In this document: positions 46,422 to 55,663 of the stretch, one piece after another
How the letters are laid out: every line of letters starts with the position of its first letter
How positions within the stretch are numbered: position 1 is the stretch's first letter
Source of the DNA: Corynebacterium meridianum
GTDB taxonomy: Bacteria; Actinomycetota; Actinomycetes; Mycobacteriales; Mycobacteriaceae
Reading direction: 5' to 3'
DNA: 64,000 nucleotides
NCBI RefSeq assembly: GCF_016342265.1
Contig: NZ_JAEIOS010000013.1
Location: 310,001-374,000 of the forward strand
Translations under genes and position numbers: made by a program
The notes under the pieces: generated by a model
Seen by the model: the letters and a program-made list of their open reading frames with translations, nothing else
The model's database searches: none
What the model was told of the DNA's origin: nothing

Positions 46422-47846
46422 GTGAGCACCTCGTACGCCATCATCGGAGCCGGACTCGCCGGCCTCACCGCAGCCCGGGAGATCCACACCCTGGACCCCG
46501 ACGCGCACATCGACGTCTTCGAGGCCACCGACCGCATCGGCGGCAAACTGCACACCGTCGCCTTCGACGCGGGACCGACCGACATGGGCGCCGAGGCATA
46601 CCTCGCGTTCCGCGCCGACGCGACGGAGTTCTTCACCGAACTCGGCCTCGCCGACCGCATCGTGCACCCCGGGCCGCACACCTCGATGATCTACTCCGGT
46701 GGGCGACTCCACCCCCTGCCGCACGACACCGTCATGGGCATCCCCTCCGCCTCGGCGTCCCTGGGGGATCTCGTCGGGCAGGACACCCGCGCCCGGATCG
46801 ACGCCGAGGGCGACGCACCCGGCATCGACTGGACCGTCGGCGCGGACACCAGCGTCGGCAGTTTGGTGCGCGCGCGCTTCGGCGACGACGTCGTCGATCA
46901 CGTCGTCTCAGCACTCCTCGGCGGCGTGTACTCCTGCCCCGCAGATGAACTCGGACTGCGTGCCACCGTGCCGCAGCTCGCCGCGGAACTCGACGACCTC
47001 GCCGAGGCCGGGGAGAGAGTCACCCTGAGCCGTGCGCTGAAGAGCCTCGACGAGAAGAAGCGGTCCCGCAAGACCCTCACCCCGAAAGAGAAGCTCACCC
47101 CGGAGAAGACCCCCGTGTTCGGCGCGTTCCGCGGTGGATACGCCGAGCTCTACGAGGAACTCGCCGAACAGTCCGGGGCGGACATCCACCTCGACACCTT
47201 CGTCTCCGGGATCGTGCCCGGGGACGGGCGGTACCGGATCACCGGGGCCGGCGACACCGCCTACGACCGGGTACTGATCACCGTCCCGGCCCCCACCGCA
47301 GCAGTCCTCCTGCGCGACGTCGCCCCCGATGCCGCGACCGCAGCGCGGGCCGTGAAACTGTCCTCCTCCGTCGTCGTCGGCATGCGCTTCGACTCCGGTG
47401 ACAGCCTGCCCGACCACTCCGGGATCCTCATCGCCGCCGATGAACCCGACATGCACGCCAAGGCGTTCACCTTCTCCTCGAAGAAGTGGCCGCACATCGG
47501 CGAACGGGGAGGGGCCTTCGTCCGAGCCTCCTTCGGCACCTTCGGCGACGACTCCATGCTGAAGATCGGGGAGGACGAACTCGTCGATCACGCCCTCGAC
47601 GACCTGCAGAAAATCACCGGGTTCGACGGGCGCGCCGCCGGACTCTCCGAGATCTACACCCAGTACTGGTGGGGCGGGCTGCCCCGATTCTCCGACACCC
47701 ACCTCGACACCGTCGCCACCGTGCGCACCGCGGTCGATGCGGTTCCGACCGTCGACGTCGCGGGCGCCTGGGTCGACGGTGTGGGCGTTCCGGCGGTCAT
47801 CGCCGGAGCACGTGCGGCGGCGCGGCGGCTCGCGGGAGTGAACTAG
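46422..47846 (+). CDS. hemY: Coproporphyrinogen III / protoporphyrinogen oxidase
   Basis: A 474-residue FAD oxidase. The N-terminal dinucleotide motif is YAIIGAGLAGLTAAREIH, then GGKLHTVAFDAGPTDMGAEA. The C-terminal AGAWVDGVGVPAVIAGARAA closes the FAD site. In actinobacteria HemY-type enzymes (CgoX) act on coproporphyrinogen III in the coproporphyrin-dependent heme route; that assignment is from general knowledge. Length is normal. Its TAG stop shares the CTAG palindrome with the convergent Abi-like gene, overlapping it by four bases. Confidence 0.93.
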   Translation: MSTSYAIIGAGLAGLTAAREIHTLDPDAHIDVFEATDRIGGKLHTVAFDAGPTDMGAEAYLAFRADATEFFTELGLADRIVHPGPHTSMIYSGGRLHPLPHDTVMGIPSASASLGDLVGQDTRARIDAEGDAPGIDWTVGADTSVGSLVRARFGDDVVDHVVSALLGGVYSCPADELGLRATVPQLAAELDDLAEAGERVTLSRALKSLDEKKRSRKTLTPKEKLTPEKTPVFGAFRGGYAELYEELAEQSGADIHLDTFVSGIVPGDGRYRITGAGDTAYDRVLITVPAPTAAVLLRDVAPDAATAARAVKLSSSVVVGMRFDSGDSLPDHSGILIAADEPDMHAKAFTFSSKKWPHIGERGGAFVRASFGTFGDDSMLKIGEDELVDHALDDLQKITGFDGRAAGLSEIYTQYWWGGLPRFSDTHLDTVATVRTAVDAVPTVDVAGAWVDGVGVPAVIAGARAAARRLAGVN

Positions 47847-48721
47847 CCCGGGATCTGCCACAACGGCAGGTCCCGCCAATTCTCGGGTGCACCGGTTCGG
47901 GTGAACGGCACCAGCTCATTGTGCGGAAAAGACTCCAGTACCAGAGGGATTCGGGTTCCGTCCGACAATCCGTACTCATGGTGCAGATACTGGATCAGTG
48001 TCAGTTGTCCGAACGCTCTGTTGCCCGATTCCCGGACAGGCCGCAGTCGGTGATCATCGTTGATCTTGGGTTTGATGTCATATACCCGGTTGAACATCCG
48101 GGAATGGTGAGCGCAGTAGTTGCGGACGATATTGAGTGACTTCAACCATGAACCGAACTGTGGGCCTGTCAGGTTCACCCGGTCCGAGATCCGGTTCTGC
48201 ACCGCTCTCGGGGACATTGAGTAAAGGTGTGAGAGTCCACCCCAGTCCAGAACCTCCACTGTGGCCCACACGGGAAGATCACCGCCGTACTTGTTGCGGT
48301 GGTGGGCGACGAAATCCTCCCTGGATCTCGCTACGGTGCTCCTGTACCTATCCAGCCAAATGTCGTGTCTTGTGTCTGGTTTTCTCTTTGGAATCTGTCG
48401 TGCGGACGGCCCGAGCTTCGTGGCGCTGAGGTGTATGAGTGGGTCGATACTGCCGAGCTCGTGGCCGAGAGATGCGCGAACCGCCAGTTCAACAGTGCTC
48501 AGTTCATCGAAAACAGCTGCTCTGAGACGGGAGTCAAAGTCGTAGAGCTTCACCACCGTCTCAAAGGTTGAGCCTTCCTGAAACCGGTCGAGACTTCGTC
48601 CGTTGGCGCGGTTAAAGACCCGCAGTGGGAACCAGTATCCGGACAATCTGTAGTAGCTCACCTTGCGGAGGGTTGCAATTGCCTCATCCGTGTCGTCCAC
48701 GTGCATGCCCCTGGAGACCAA
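47843..48721 (-). CDS. Abi_2/AbiF-like HEPN-domain abortive infection protein
   Basis: A 292-residue protein from the first possible start (TTG 48721). [17 protein letters not shown] near 21-37 is the family hallmark. A HEPN ribonuclease motif R-x4-H is present as RNYCAH (Arg200-His205) in [18 protein letters not shown]. Family members cause abortive infection or act as RNA-cutting toxins, often with a structured RNA upstream. The region coding [13 protein letters not shown] just upstream is in frame and family-like but has no ATG, GTG or TTG before it back to a TAA at 48781-48779. So initiation is unusual, or a 5' frameshift exists. The DNA is visibly AT-richer than its hem neighbours, suggesting transfer. 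It lies between hemY and hemL. Confidence 0.85.
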   Translation of the reverse strand: MVSRGMHVDDTDEAIATLRKVSYYRLSGYWFPLRVFNRANGRSLDRFQEGSTFETVVKLYDFDSRLRAAVFDELSTVELAVRASLGHELGSIDPLIHLSATKLGPSARQIPKRKPDTRHDIWLDRYRSTVARSREDFVAHHRNKYGGDLPVWATVEVLDWGGLSHLYSMSPRAVQNRISDRVNLTGPQFGSWLKSLNIVRNYCAHHSRMFNRVYDIKPKINDDHRLRPVRESGNRAFGQLTLIQYLHHEYGLSDGTRIPLVLESFPHNELVPFTRTGAPENWRDLPLWQIPG

Positions 48722-48785
48722 CAGCTCGAGCTGTGCCTCGTGTGAGCGGAAGGGCTTGGGGGCTGTATGCCGGAAATGTTACCCG

Positions 48786-48846
48786 CGAAAAACAAAGACC
48801 GGCCCTGGGCTCCCGTATGAAGCGGGCAGCGGAACCGGTCATGTTG
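48786..48846 (-). ncRNA. Hairpin-terminator small RNA / leader upstream of the Abi_2 gene
   Basis: Read on the minus strand, GACCGG (48840-48835) pairs with CCGGTC (48802-48797), with an inner stem CCCG/CGGG. The hairpin is followed by TTTGTTTTT (48796-48788), an intrinsic terminator. No minus-strand gene lies upstream. A promoter can be drawn with TTGTTG at 48881-48876, a 17-nt spacer and TAGCAT at 48858-48853, giving a start near 48846. The result would be a short RNA ending about 65 nt before the first possible Abi start. Structured RNAs upstream of abiF genes are described; membership in that class is inferred. Confidence 0.5.
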
Positions 48847-48959
48847 AGGATCATGCTACCGCTGAGGGCTCTATGCAACAAGAGTCAAGTTATCCGCTGC
48901 GGAATGGTGTACTCCTGGCCAGGGGGCCCGTGCGACGTGGAGACCACGCAGGCACCGCC

Positions 48960-48965
48960 TACAAT
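48960..48965 (+). promoter_or_regulatory. -10 element of hemL
   Basis: TACAAT at 48960-48965 is 6 nt before the hemL ATG (48972), with no ribosome-binding site, which fits a leaderless mRNA. Confidence 0.5.
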
Positions 48966-48971
48966 GGCCCC

Positions 48972-50288
48972 ATGACTTCACGCTTTCCGACGTCCCAGAA
49001 CACCGACGGCTCCGCACGCTGGTTCGAGCGTGCCCGTGCGCTCACCCCGGGCGGGGTGAACTCGCCCGTCCGGGCCTTCGGTTCCGTCGGCGGGCAGAGC
49101 CGCTTCATCGCCTCCGCCGAGGGCAGCCACCTCACCGACGTGGACGGCAACGACTACGTCGACCTGTTCTGCTCCTGGGGCCCGATGCTCATGGGCAACG
49201 CCCACCCCGAGATCGTCGCCGCCGTGCAGGACGCCGCCACCCGCGGACTGAGCTACGGCGCCCCCACCACCACCGAGGTCGAACTCGCCGAGCTCGTCGT
49301 CGAGCGCACGAGCGTCGACGAGGTCCGCCTGGTCAACTCCGGCACCGAGGCCACTATGTCGACGGTCCGACTGGCCCGCGGGTACACCGGGCGGCCGAAG
49401 GTGCTGAAGTTCGCCGGCTGCTACCACGGACACGTCGACTCGCTGCTGGTCTCCGCCGGCTCCGGCGTCGCCACGTACTCCCTCCCCGACTCGCCAGGGG
49501 TCACCGGGGCGACCGCGCAGGACACGATCGTCGTGCCCTACAACGACCTGGACGCCGTGCGCGCCGCCTTCGCCGAGAACGCCGGTGAGATCGCCTGCAT
49601 CATCACCGAGGCCGCAGCCGGAAACATGGGCACCGTCGCCCCTGCCCCCGGCTTCAATGCCGCGCTGAAGGAGATCGCCCACGACGACGGCGCACTCCTG
49701 ATCATCGACGAGGTCATGACCGGCTTCCGCACCTCCTACTCCGGTTGGTACGGCGTCGACGGGGTCTCCGGAGATCTGACGACCTTCGGCAAGGTCATCT
49801 CCGGTGGTCTGCCGGCGGCGGCCTTCGGCGGCCGCCGCGACATCATGGAACGTCTGGCCCCCGGCGGACCCGTCTACCAGGCGGGAACCCTCTCCGGAAA
49901 CCCCGTCGCCGTGGCCGCGGGCATGGCGTCACTGCGTCTCGCCACACCGGAGATCTACGACACGGTGAATGCCAACGCCGACCGGCTCGACGCCCTCGTG
50001 TCCGAGGCCCTGACCCGCGAGGGTGTGGTCCACCACATCCAGCGCGCCTCCAACATGCTCTCCGTCCGCTTCGCCGACGGGGAGGGCCGGAACTTCGCGG
50101 ACATGCAGGCCGCGGACACCTTCCGCTTCCCGCCGTTCTTCCACGCACTGCTGGACAACGGGGTGTTCGTCTCCCCGTCCGTGTTCGAGACCTGGTTCGT
50201 CTCCTCAGCGCTCACCGACGACGACTTCGCGCGTATCGAGACCGCCCTCATTCCCGCGGCGAAGGCCGCCGCCGCGGCCACCGCCTGA
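48972..50288 (+). CDS. hemL: Glutamate-1-semialdehyde 2,1-aminomutase
   Basis: A 438-residue PLP enzyme converting glutamate-1-semialdehyde to 5-aminolevulinate, directly after HemA in the pathway. [20 protein letters not shown] opens the catalytic part. [20 protein letters not shown] binds the cofactor phosphate, and the PLP Lys is in [21 protein letters not shown] 48972 is chosen by homology and the adjacent -10. It starts a plus-strand run with a phosphatase-like gene and the cytochrome c biogenesis genes. Confidence 0.96.
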   Translation: MTSRFPTSQNTDGSARWFERARALTPGGVNSPVRAFGSVGGQSRFIASAEGSHLTDVDGNDYVDLFCSWGPMLMGNAHPEIVAAVQDAATRGLSYGAPTTTEVELAELVVERTSVDEVRLVNSGTEATMSTVRLARGYTGRPKVLKFAGCYHGHVDSLLVSAGSGVATYSLPDSPGVTGATAQDTIVVPYNDLDAVRAAFAENAGEIACIITEAAAGNMGTVAPAPGFNAALKEIAHDDGALLIIDEVMTGFRTSYSGWYGVDGVSGDLTTFGKVISGGLPAAAFGGRRDIMERLAPGGPVYQAGTLSGNPVAVAAGMASLRLATPEIYDTVNANADRLDALVSEALTREGVVHHIQRASNMLSVRFADGEGRNFADMQAADTFRFPPFFHALLDNGVFVSPSVFETWFVSSALTDDDFARIETALIPAAKAAAAATA

Positions 50289-50325
50289 TCCAGCCACAGC
50301 ACCACACCACGACCGAAAGCGCCCC

Positions 50326-50928
50326 ATGAGCACCACGATCGTCCACCTCGTCCGGCACGGAGAGGTCTTCAACCCCGAACGCATCCTCTACGGAAGGATC
50401 CCCGGATACCGGCTCTCCGCCAGGGGACGCAGCCAGGCCGCCTGCACCGCGGCCAGTTTCACCGGCCACGACGTCACGGTTCTCCGCGCCTCGCCCCTGC
50501 AGCGGGCTCAGGAGACCGCGGAGCCCTTCGCCCGGATCACCGGCTGCCAAATCGACACCGACGAGAATCTGCTCGAGGCGGGGAACCGGTTCGAGGGACT
50601 GCGGACCAAGGGGTGGCGGTCCCAGCTGTGGAACCCCTCCCGGTGGCCGCTGTTGGCCCGCCCGTGGGAACCGAGCTGGGGTGAGCCCTACACCGAGATC
50701 GCCGAACGGATGATGACCGCGGTGGAGAACGCGAGGCACGACGCCGAGGGACACGAGGCCATCCTCGTCAGCCACCAGCTGCCAGTCGTCTGCGTGCAGC
50801 GTACCGTCCGGGAACTGCCGCTGGCGCACCTGTCCCGTCAGTGCAACCTCGCCTCCGTGACCTCCCTGGTGTTCCAGGACAGGGAGATCAGCGACATCTA
50901 CTACACGGAACCCGCGCAGGAGATCTGA
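50326..50928 (+). CDS. Histidine phosphatase (phosphoglycerate mutase-like) family protein
   Basis: A 200-residue protein of the histidine phosphatase superfamily. The catalytic RHG motif is in IVHLVRHGEVFNPERILYGR, the Arg loop in LRASPLQRAQETAEPF, and the second His in ILVSHQLPVVCVQRTVRE. It starts 37 bp after hemL and ends 2 bp before the thioredoxin-like gene. The same neighbour occurs after hemL in mycobacteria (Rv0525, from memory). Substrate unknown; not a glycolytic mutase by length. Confidence 0.88.
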   Translation: MSTTIVHLVRHGEVFNPERILYGRIPGYRLSARGRSQAACTAASFTGHDVTVLRASPLQRAQETAEPFARITGCQIDTDENLLEAGNRFEGLRTKGWRSQLWNPSRWPLLARPWEPSWGEPYTEIAERMMTAVENARHDAEGHEAILVSHQLPVVCVQRTVRELPLAHLSRQCNLASVTSLVFQDREISDIYYTEPAQEI

Positions 50929-50930
50929 CG

Positions 50931-51533
50931 ATGCCCTCCCGCCCCAGCCGCACACTCACCGCAGCACTGGTGGCCACGGCGATCCTGATCGCAGGCTGCT
51001 CCACCGACGACGGAGACACTCCCGCTGCCACGGTGGAGACGTTCCAGTTCGCCTCACCCGGCGGCGCCCTCGAGATCACCTATCCCGAGGAGGAACGCCG
51101 CCCGGTCACCCCGTTCTCCGGGGAATCGCTGAAGAACCCGGGGGAGACCATCAACCTGTCCGACTACGACGGCCAGGTCGTCGTCCTGAACGCCTGGGGC
51201 CAGTGGTGCGGACCGTGCCGCACGGAATCCGACGACCTCCAGGTGGTACAGGAGACGCTCGAGGGTCACGGGGGCACTGTCCTCGGGATCAACGTCCGGG
51301 ACTACGCCCCGGAGATCTCCCGCGACTTCATGGCGGACAACGGGCTGACATACCCCTCCATCTACGATCCGCCGTTCAAGACAGCGGCGGCCCTCGGCGG
51401 CATCCCCGCCTCCGTGATCCCCACGACGATCGTCCTCGACAGGAAACATCGTCCCGCGGCCGTGTTCCTCCGGGAGATCACCGCCGATGACATCCTCGCG
51501 GTCACCGGACCGCTCCTGGAGGAGGCCCCGTGA
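50931..51533 (+). CDS. Thioredoxin-like lipoprotein for cytochrome c maturation (ResA/CcsX-like)
   Basis: A 200-residue exported thiol-disulfide protein. The signal peptide ends in a lipobox ILIAGC (Cys23). The thioredoxin domain has NAWGQWCGPCRTESDDL with the CGPC active site and a cis-Pro in SVIPTTIVLDRKH. It should keep apocytochrome c CXXCH cysteines reduced outside the membrane, using electrons from the CcdA partner encoded next. It overlaps ccdA by four bases (GTGA). Confidence 0.9.
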   Translation: MPSRPSRTLTAALVATAILIAGCSTDDGDTPAATVETFQFASPGGALEITYPEEERRPVTPFSGESLKNPGETINLSDYDGQVVVLNAWGQWCGPCRTESDDLQVVQETLEGHGGTVLGINVRDYAPEISRDFMADNGLTYPSIYDPPFKTAAALGGIPASVIPTTIVLDRKHRPAAVFLREITADDILAVTGPLLEEAP

Positions 51534-52351
51534 CCGAAGGTCTCATCCTGCTCGCGGACGCCGGGTTCGGTTCCCGTGTCGCCGATGCAGCGGTGTCCGG
51601 TCCGCTGCTGCTCGGCCTGCTCGCGGCGGCCCTCGCCGGGCTGGTGTCCTTCGCCAGCCCCTGCGTCGTCCCCCTCGTTCCCGGATACATGTCCTACCTC
51701 GCCGGCGTCGTCGGCGGGGAGATGGAGTACACACCCGACAGCGGTCCCCGCGTCGCCAGACGCGGTCGGTGGCGCGTCGCGGGCGCGGCGCTCCTGTTCG
51801 TCCTGGGGTTCACCGTCATCTTCGTCCTCGCCACCGCCACCGTGTTCGGTGCGATCAGCGCCCTGACCCTCAACGCCGAACTGCTCCAACGCATCGGCGG
51901 AGTGGTCACCGTCATCATGGGTGTCGCGTTCCTCGGATTCATCCGGCCCCTCCAGACCGAGCGGCGGATCCACCCCCGCCAGTGGTCCACCTGGGTCGGC
52001 GCGCCCCTTCTCGGCGGTGTGTTCGCGCTCGGATGGACCCCGTGCCTGGGCCCGACCCTCGCCGCGATCATCTCCGTCTCCGTCGGAACGGAGGGCATGA
52101 CCGCTGCGCGCGGCGTCGCGCTCATCGTCGCCTACTGCCTGGGCCTGGGACTTCCATTCATCATCGTGGCACTCGGATCAGCCTCCGCCATGCGCGGTAT
52201 CGGTTGGCTGCGGAGACACTCCCGCACCATCCAAGTCATCGGCGGAGTGACCCTGATTCTCGTCGGACTCGCACTCGTCAGCGGCCAGTGGGCGCACTTC
52301 ATCAACTGGGTCCGGCAGTGGACCGTCGAATACGGCGGAACACTGATCTAA
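51530..52351 (+). CDS. ccdA: CcdA-type transmembrane thiol-reducing transporter
   Basis: A 273-residue polytopic membrane protein of the DsbD-gamma/CcdA family, carrying reducing equivalents across the membrane. SFASPCVVPLVPGYMSYLAG holds the first redox Cys and GWTPCLGPTLAAI the second. About six hydrophobic segments are visible. GTG 51530 overlaps the lipoprotein stop. Operon order thioredoxin-ccdA-resB-ccsA is the system II set. Confidence 0.94.
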   Translation: MTEGLILLADAGFGSRVADAAVSGPLLLGLLAAALAGLVSFASPCVVPLVPGYMSYLAGVVGGEMEYTPDSGPRVARRGRWRVAGAALLFVLGFTVIFVLATATVFGAISALTLNAELLQRIGGVVTVIMGVAFLGFIRPLQTERRIHPRQWSTWVGAPLLGGVFALGWTPCLGPTLAAIISVSVGTEGMTAARGVALIVAYCLGLGLPFIIVALGSASAMRGIGWLRRHSRTIQVIGGVTLILVGLALVSGQWAHFINWVRQWTVEYGGTLI

Positions 52352-52529
52352 ACGGCCCGGAACGTTACCGGTGAGGCCCGGTCGGTGGCACCCACCCCGG
52401 ATGGTGCAGGTATTCAGATCCACGAATCAGGCCGCTGGTGTCGTCACTGGTAGATTGACACGTCGATGATCCATCCGGGGCCAGTCACCCCGGCACCCGT
52501 TTCCCTGTTGGAGGACGAAGACCCCGACG

Positions 52530-54128
52530 ATGCTGACCACCCTCTCCAGGTATCCGCTCAAGGCATGGCGCTGGCTCACCAGCATGCGCACCGCCCTGGC
52601 CCTGTTGTTCCTCCTCGCGTTCGGCGCGATCCCCGGTGCCCTGCTGCCGCAACGCCAGCTCAATGAGCAGACGGTCACGGACTACATCGAGGCGAACGGC
52701 CGGGTAGCGGAGATCTACGACCGGCTCGAACTGTTCGACGTGTTCAGTTCCAGCTGGTACACCGCAATCTACGTCCTGTTGTTCATCTCCCTGATCGGCT
52801 GCATCCTCCCGCGCTCCTTCGAGCACTACCGTTCCATGCGCAGTCGGCCCGTGCGGACACCACGCAACCTGTCTCGGCTTCCGCACCACGGTTCCGGGCG
52901 GGTGAAAGAAGCGCCCGATGAGCTGATCGCCCGTGCTCGCGTCCTGCTCCGGGGGTGGCGTGTGGCGGAATACAATGCGGAGGAGGACCGCGCAGGGGCG
53001 AGGTCACTGTCCGCAGAGCGCGGATACGCACGCGAATTCGGCAACCTCGTGTTCCACCTCGGCCTGGTCGGAATCCTGTTCACCATCGGTCTCGGCAGGC
53101 TGGTGTACTACGAGGGACAGGTCATAGTCGTGGCTGGAGCGGACAACTCCCAGTTCTGCAACACCGCCTTCGCCAACTACGACTCCTACAGGTGGGGAAC
53201 GCTGGTCGACGGCACCGACCTTTCCCCGTTCTGCGTGGAGGTCGAGGATTTCACCGCCGATTACCTGGCCAACGGCCAAGCGGAGATGTTCACGTCGAAC
53301 ATCCGCTGGGCGAAGGGTGATGACATCTTCAGCGACCCCTCGGACTGGGAGCCCTACACCCTCCAGGTGAACCATCCCCTGCGGATTGAGGGCGACCGGA
53401 TCTATCTCCAGGGCCACGGATTCGCCCCCCAGATCACGGTGACCTGGCCGAACGGGGAGTCCCGCACCCAGATGGTGCAGTTCCGACCCGATGACCTGAC
53501 CTACTTCCTTTCCTCCGGGGCGATGCGCTTCGATCCTCCAGCGGGCATGTATCCCGACCTGTTCGAGCGACGCCAGAACCAGATCGGAATACAGGGGCTC
53601 TTCGCCCCCACCGCCCAGTTCACCGGTGAAAACGGGGAACTCCTGAGCTCCGCGTTCCCCGCCATGCGTGATCCCGCACTCGCGATCGACATCTACCGCG
53701 GCGACACGGGACTCGACGCGGGCCGGGGACAGAGCATCTTCAGCCTCGACTCCGGACAGATCCACAGCGGTGCGATGCAGAAGATCGAGCGCGTGAATCT
53801 GTTGCGCGGGGAATCCGTGACCCTGGATGACGGCACGCGTGTGACGTTCGACGGCGCGAATGAGTTCGTCAACCTCCAGATCAGCCACGACCCGACCCAG
53901 CGGTGGGTTCTCGTCAGCGCCATAGCGATGCTCGGCGGACTCGTGCTCTCCCTCGCCGTGAAACGGCGCCGCGTCTGGGTGCGCGTCCGCAGCGACGAGA
54001 ACGGGGAGACGGTCGTCGAGACCGCCGGGCTCTCCCGCACCGACAGCGCCGGATGGGGTGAGGAACACGGTCGATTCCACCGCAGACTGCTCGGTCTCCC
54101 GGAGGATGAAGGGGACGACGACGAGTGA
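52530..54128 (+). CDS. resB: Cytochrome c biogenesis protein ResB (CcsB-type)
   Basis: A 532-residue membrane protein of system II cytochrome c maturation. Three N-terminal helices (RTALALLFLLAFGAIPGALL, YTAIYVLLFISLIGCILP and LVFHLGLVGILFTIGLGRLV), a large extracytoplasmic domain (about 200-445) and a last helix near 450-470 (WVLVSAIAMLGGLVLSLAV) match the ResB family. The tail is charged and acidic. Together with the next gene it forms the heme-delivery synthetase. A 178-bp gap with TAGATT at 52451-52456 may hold a second promoter. Confidence 0.93.
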   Translation: MLTTLSRYPLKAWRWLTSMRTALALLFLLAFGAIPGALLPQRQLNEQTVTDYIEANGRVAEIYDRLELFDVFSSSWYTAIYVLLFISLIGCILPRSFEHYRSMRSRPVRTPRNLSRLPHHGSGRVKEAPDELIARARVLLRGWRVAEYNAEEDRAGARSLSAERGYAREFGNLVFHLGLVGILFTIGLGRLVYYEGQVIVVAGADNSQFCNTAFANYDSYRWGTLVDGTDLSPFCVEVEDFTADYLANGQAEMFTSNIRWAKGDDIFSDPSDWEPYTLQVNHPLRIEGDRIYLQGHGFAPQITVTWPNGESRTQMVQFRPDDLTYFLSSGAMRFDPPAGMYPDLFERRQNQIGIQGLFAPTAQFTGENGELLSSAFPAMRDPALAIDIYRGDTGLDAGRGQSIFSLDSGQIHSGAMQKIERVNLLRGESVTLDDGTRVTFDGANEFVNLQISHDPTQRWVLVSAIAMLGGLVLSLAVKRRRVWVRVRSDENGETVVETAGLSRTDSAGWGEEHGRFHRRLLGLPEDEGDDDE

Positions 54129-54234
54129 CTTCCCGGGTGGAACCGTCTGATTGAGGTAGCGTAAGCTGGACCTTTGAACAACTGTGGCGGCTTGAGCCAC
54201 GGTCAGGAACATGTGACACCGAGAGTTGGATCTG

Positions 54235-55224
54235 ATGCCCGTCAACAGCAACCTGGCGTATTTCTCCGATCTGTCGTACCGGACCGCGTTCGTGATCTAC
54301 GTCATCGGTCTCGTCATCGCGCTCGTCTACTACATCCGTCGTTCAAGCCAGGTCGCCGCAGAGACCACCGGAGTGCGTGAGCGTGAACTGGTCGGTGCCG
54401 CCGGAACCGGGACGGTCGCCGGAGATCCGCCACCGCCACCTGTCGGGAATGCGGGGCCGGTGCACGGCGTCGACAAGCTCGGTGGAATGGTCCAGTCCAT
54501 GCTGTGGCTCGGACTCATCCTCCAGGGGGCGTCCATCGTGCTGCGCGGCCTGTCGGCGGGCCGGTTCCCCTGGGGCAACCTCTACGAGTACATCTCACTC
54601 GTCACCTTCCTCACCATGGCGATCGCCGCACTCGTGATCCAGCGGAAGGACCTGCGTGCCATGTGGCCCTGGCTGCTGGTACCCGTTCTCATCCTCATGT
54701 TCTACGGCGGAACGAAACTGCATGTCGCCTCGGGGCCGGTGGTTCCCGCACTCCGGTCGTTCTGGCTGCCGATCCACGTGTCGATCGTGTCCTTCGGTGC
54801 CGGAATCTGCATGCTCTCCGGTGTCGCGTCGATGCTCTACCTGTTCCGCCAGGCACAGCCCAAGGGGGAGGAACGCGGCAGGATCGGCGAGATTCTCCGG
54901 CCGCTTCCCGGTGCCGACACCCTCGATCGGATCGCCTACCGCGCCGCCACCTGGGCGGTCCCGGTATTCGGTCTCGGGGTCATCCTCGGTGCCCTCTGGG
55001 CGGAATCCGCCTGGGGGCGCTTCTGGGGCTGGGACCCGAAGGAGACGATGTCCTTCGTCACCTGGATCCTCTACGCCGCGTACCTCCACGCCCGTTCGAC
55101 ACCGAGCTGGCGCAAGGCAGCCCCGTGGATCAACATCGCGGGCCTCGCGGCGATGGTCTTCAACCTCTTCTTCATCAACCTGGTGACCGCCGGCCTGCAC
55201 TCCTACGCGGGCCTGGCCAACTGA
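54235..55224 (+). CDS. ccsA: Cytochrome c biogenesis protein CcsA/ResC (heme-handling)
   Basis: A 329-residue polytopic protein with about eight helices. The WWD heme-handling motif reads WGRFWGWDPKETMSFVTWIL. Conserved histidines are in LPIHVSIVSFGAG and TAGLHSYAG. It transports and attaches heme with ResB. I choose ATG 54235 behind GAGAG; an upstream TTG in frame (54226) is less likely. It ends the hemL-led gene run and is followed by a clear terminator. Confidence 0.93.
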   Translation: MPVNSNLAYFSDLSYRTAFVIYVIGLVIALVYYIRRSSQVAAETTGVRERELVGAAGTGTVAGDPPPPPVGNAGPVHGVDKLGGMVQSMLWLGLILQGASIVLRGLSAGRFPWGNLYEYISLVTFLTMAIAALVIQRKDLRAMWPWLLVPVLILMFYGGTKLHVASGPVVPALRSFWLPIHVSIVSFGAGICMLSGVASMLYLFRQAQPKGEERGRIGEILRPLPGADTLDRIAYRAATWAVPVFGLGVILGALWAESAWGRFWGWDPKETMSFVTWILYAAYLHARSTPSWRKAAPWINIAGLAAMVFNLFFINLVTAGLHSYAGLAN

Positions 55225-55242
55225 CACCCTGATCGGATACCG

Positions 55243-55271
55243 AAAACCCTCCCCGTCGCGGGAGGGTTTTT
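55243..55271 (+). terminator. Terminator after ccsA
   Basis: AAAACCCTCCC (55243-55253) pairs with GGGAGGGTTTT (55260-55270), loop CGTCGC, ending in TTTTT. A clean intrinsic terminator 18 nt after the ccsA stop. Confidence 0.92.
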
Positions 55272-55663
55272 CTGTGGAGGGGGATGAGACTCAAGATGAA
55301 ACCAGAGACGGCGCACCTGAACGGAGGGAGATATCTGCGAATCTTGATCATGCTCTAAATAAATGGAGCTATCTATGGGTATTGGAATTGATGAAATCAC
55401 CCCCAAATCCAACGGTATATATTGCGGGCGAGCGGCTCCTAATTCCCAATAGTGCACCGAAACGACATTTGAGGCACAAAAATACCAATGCACAACCTTG
55501 CCAAAAAGTGTCCTCGGAGCAGGTACTACTTTCGAGAATTAGAATCCACCCCTCCCGTTGTCATGGGTCTACTTTGGGAGGGGCAACTACCTTCGTTTGG
55601 TGTGCCCGTCACGGTATTAAGCCTCGTTAACCGGCGCACCTCGATACCCCCAGGAGAGTGCGA
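55272..55663. other. AT-richer gap without a convincing gene
   Basis: This 392-bp stretch is clearly richer in A and T than its left flank and marks the start of a compositionally distinct region. No ORF looks real. It holds an inverted repeat, CCCCTCCC (55549-55556) with GGGAGGGG (55576-55583), 80 bp before the surface-protein start, and AGGAG at 55652-55656, a strong ribosome-binding site. Promoter elements for the surface protein should be here, but I cannot fix them. Confidence 0.5.

Noticed and set aside
48858..48971. Possible tRNA or attachment site at the hemL side of the Abi gene
   Set aside because: No cloverleaf, no CCA-type end and no direct repeats flanking the Abi gene could be found.
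55274..55630. 118-codon frame in the gap after the ccsA terminator
   Set aside because: It begins inside the terminator tail, has no ribosome-binding site, no domain-like pattern and odd composition; probably chance.
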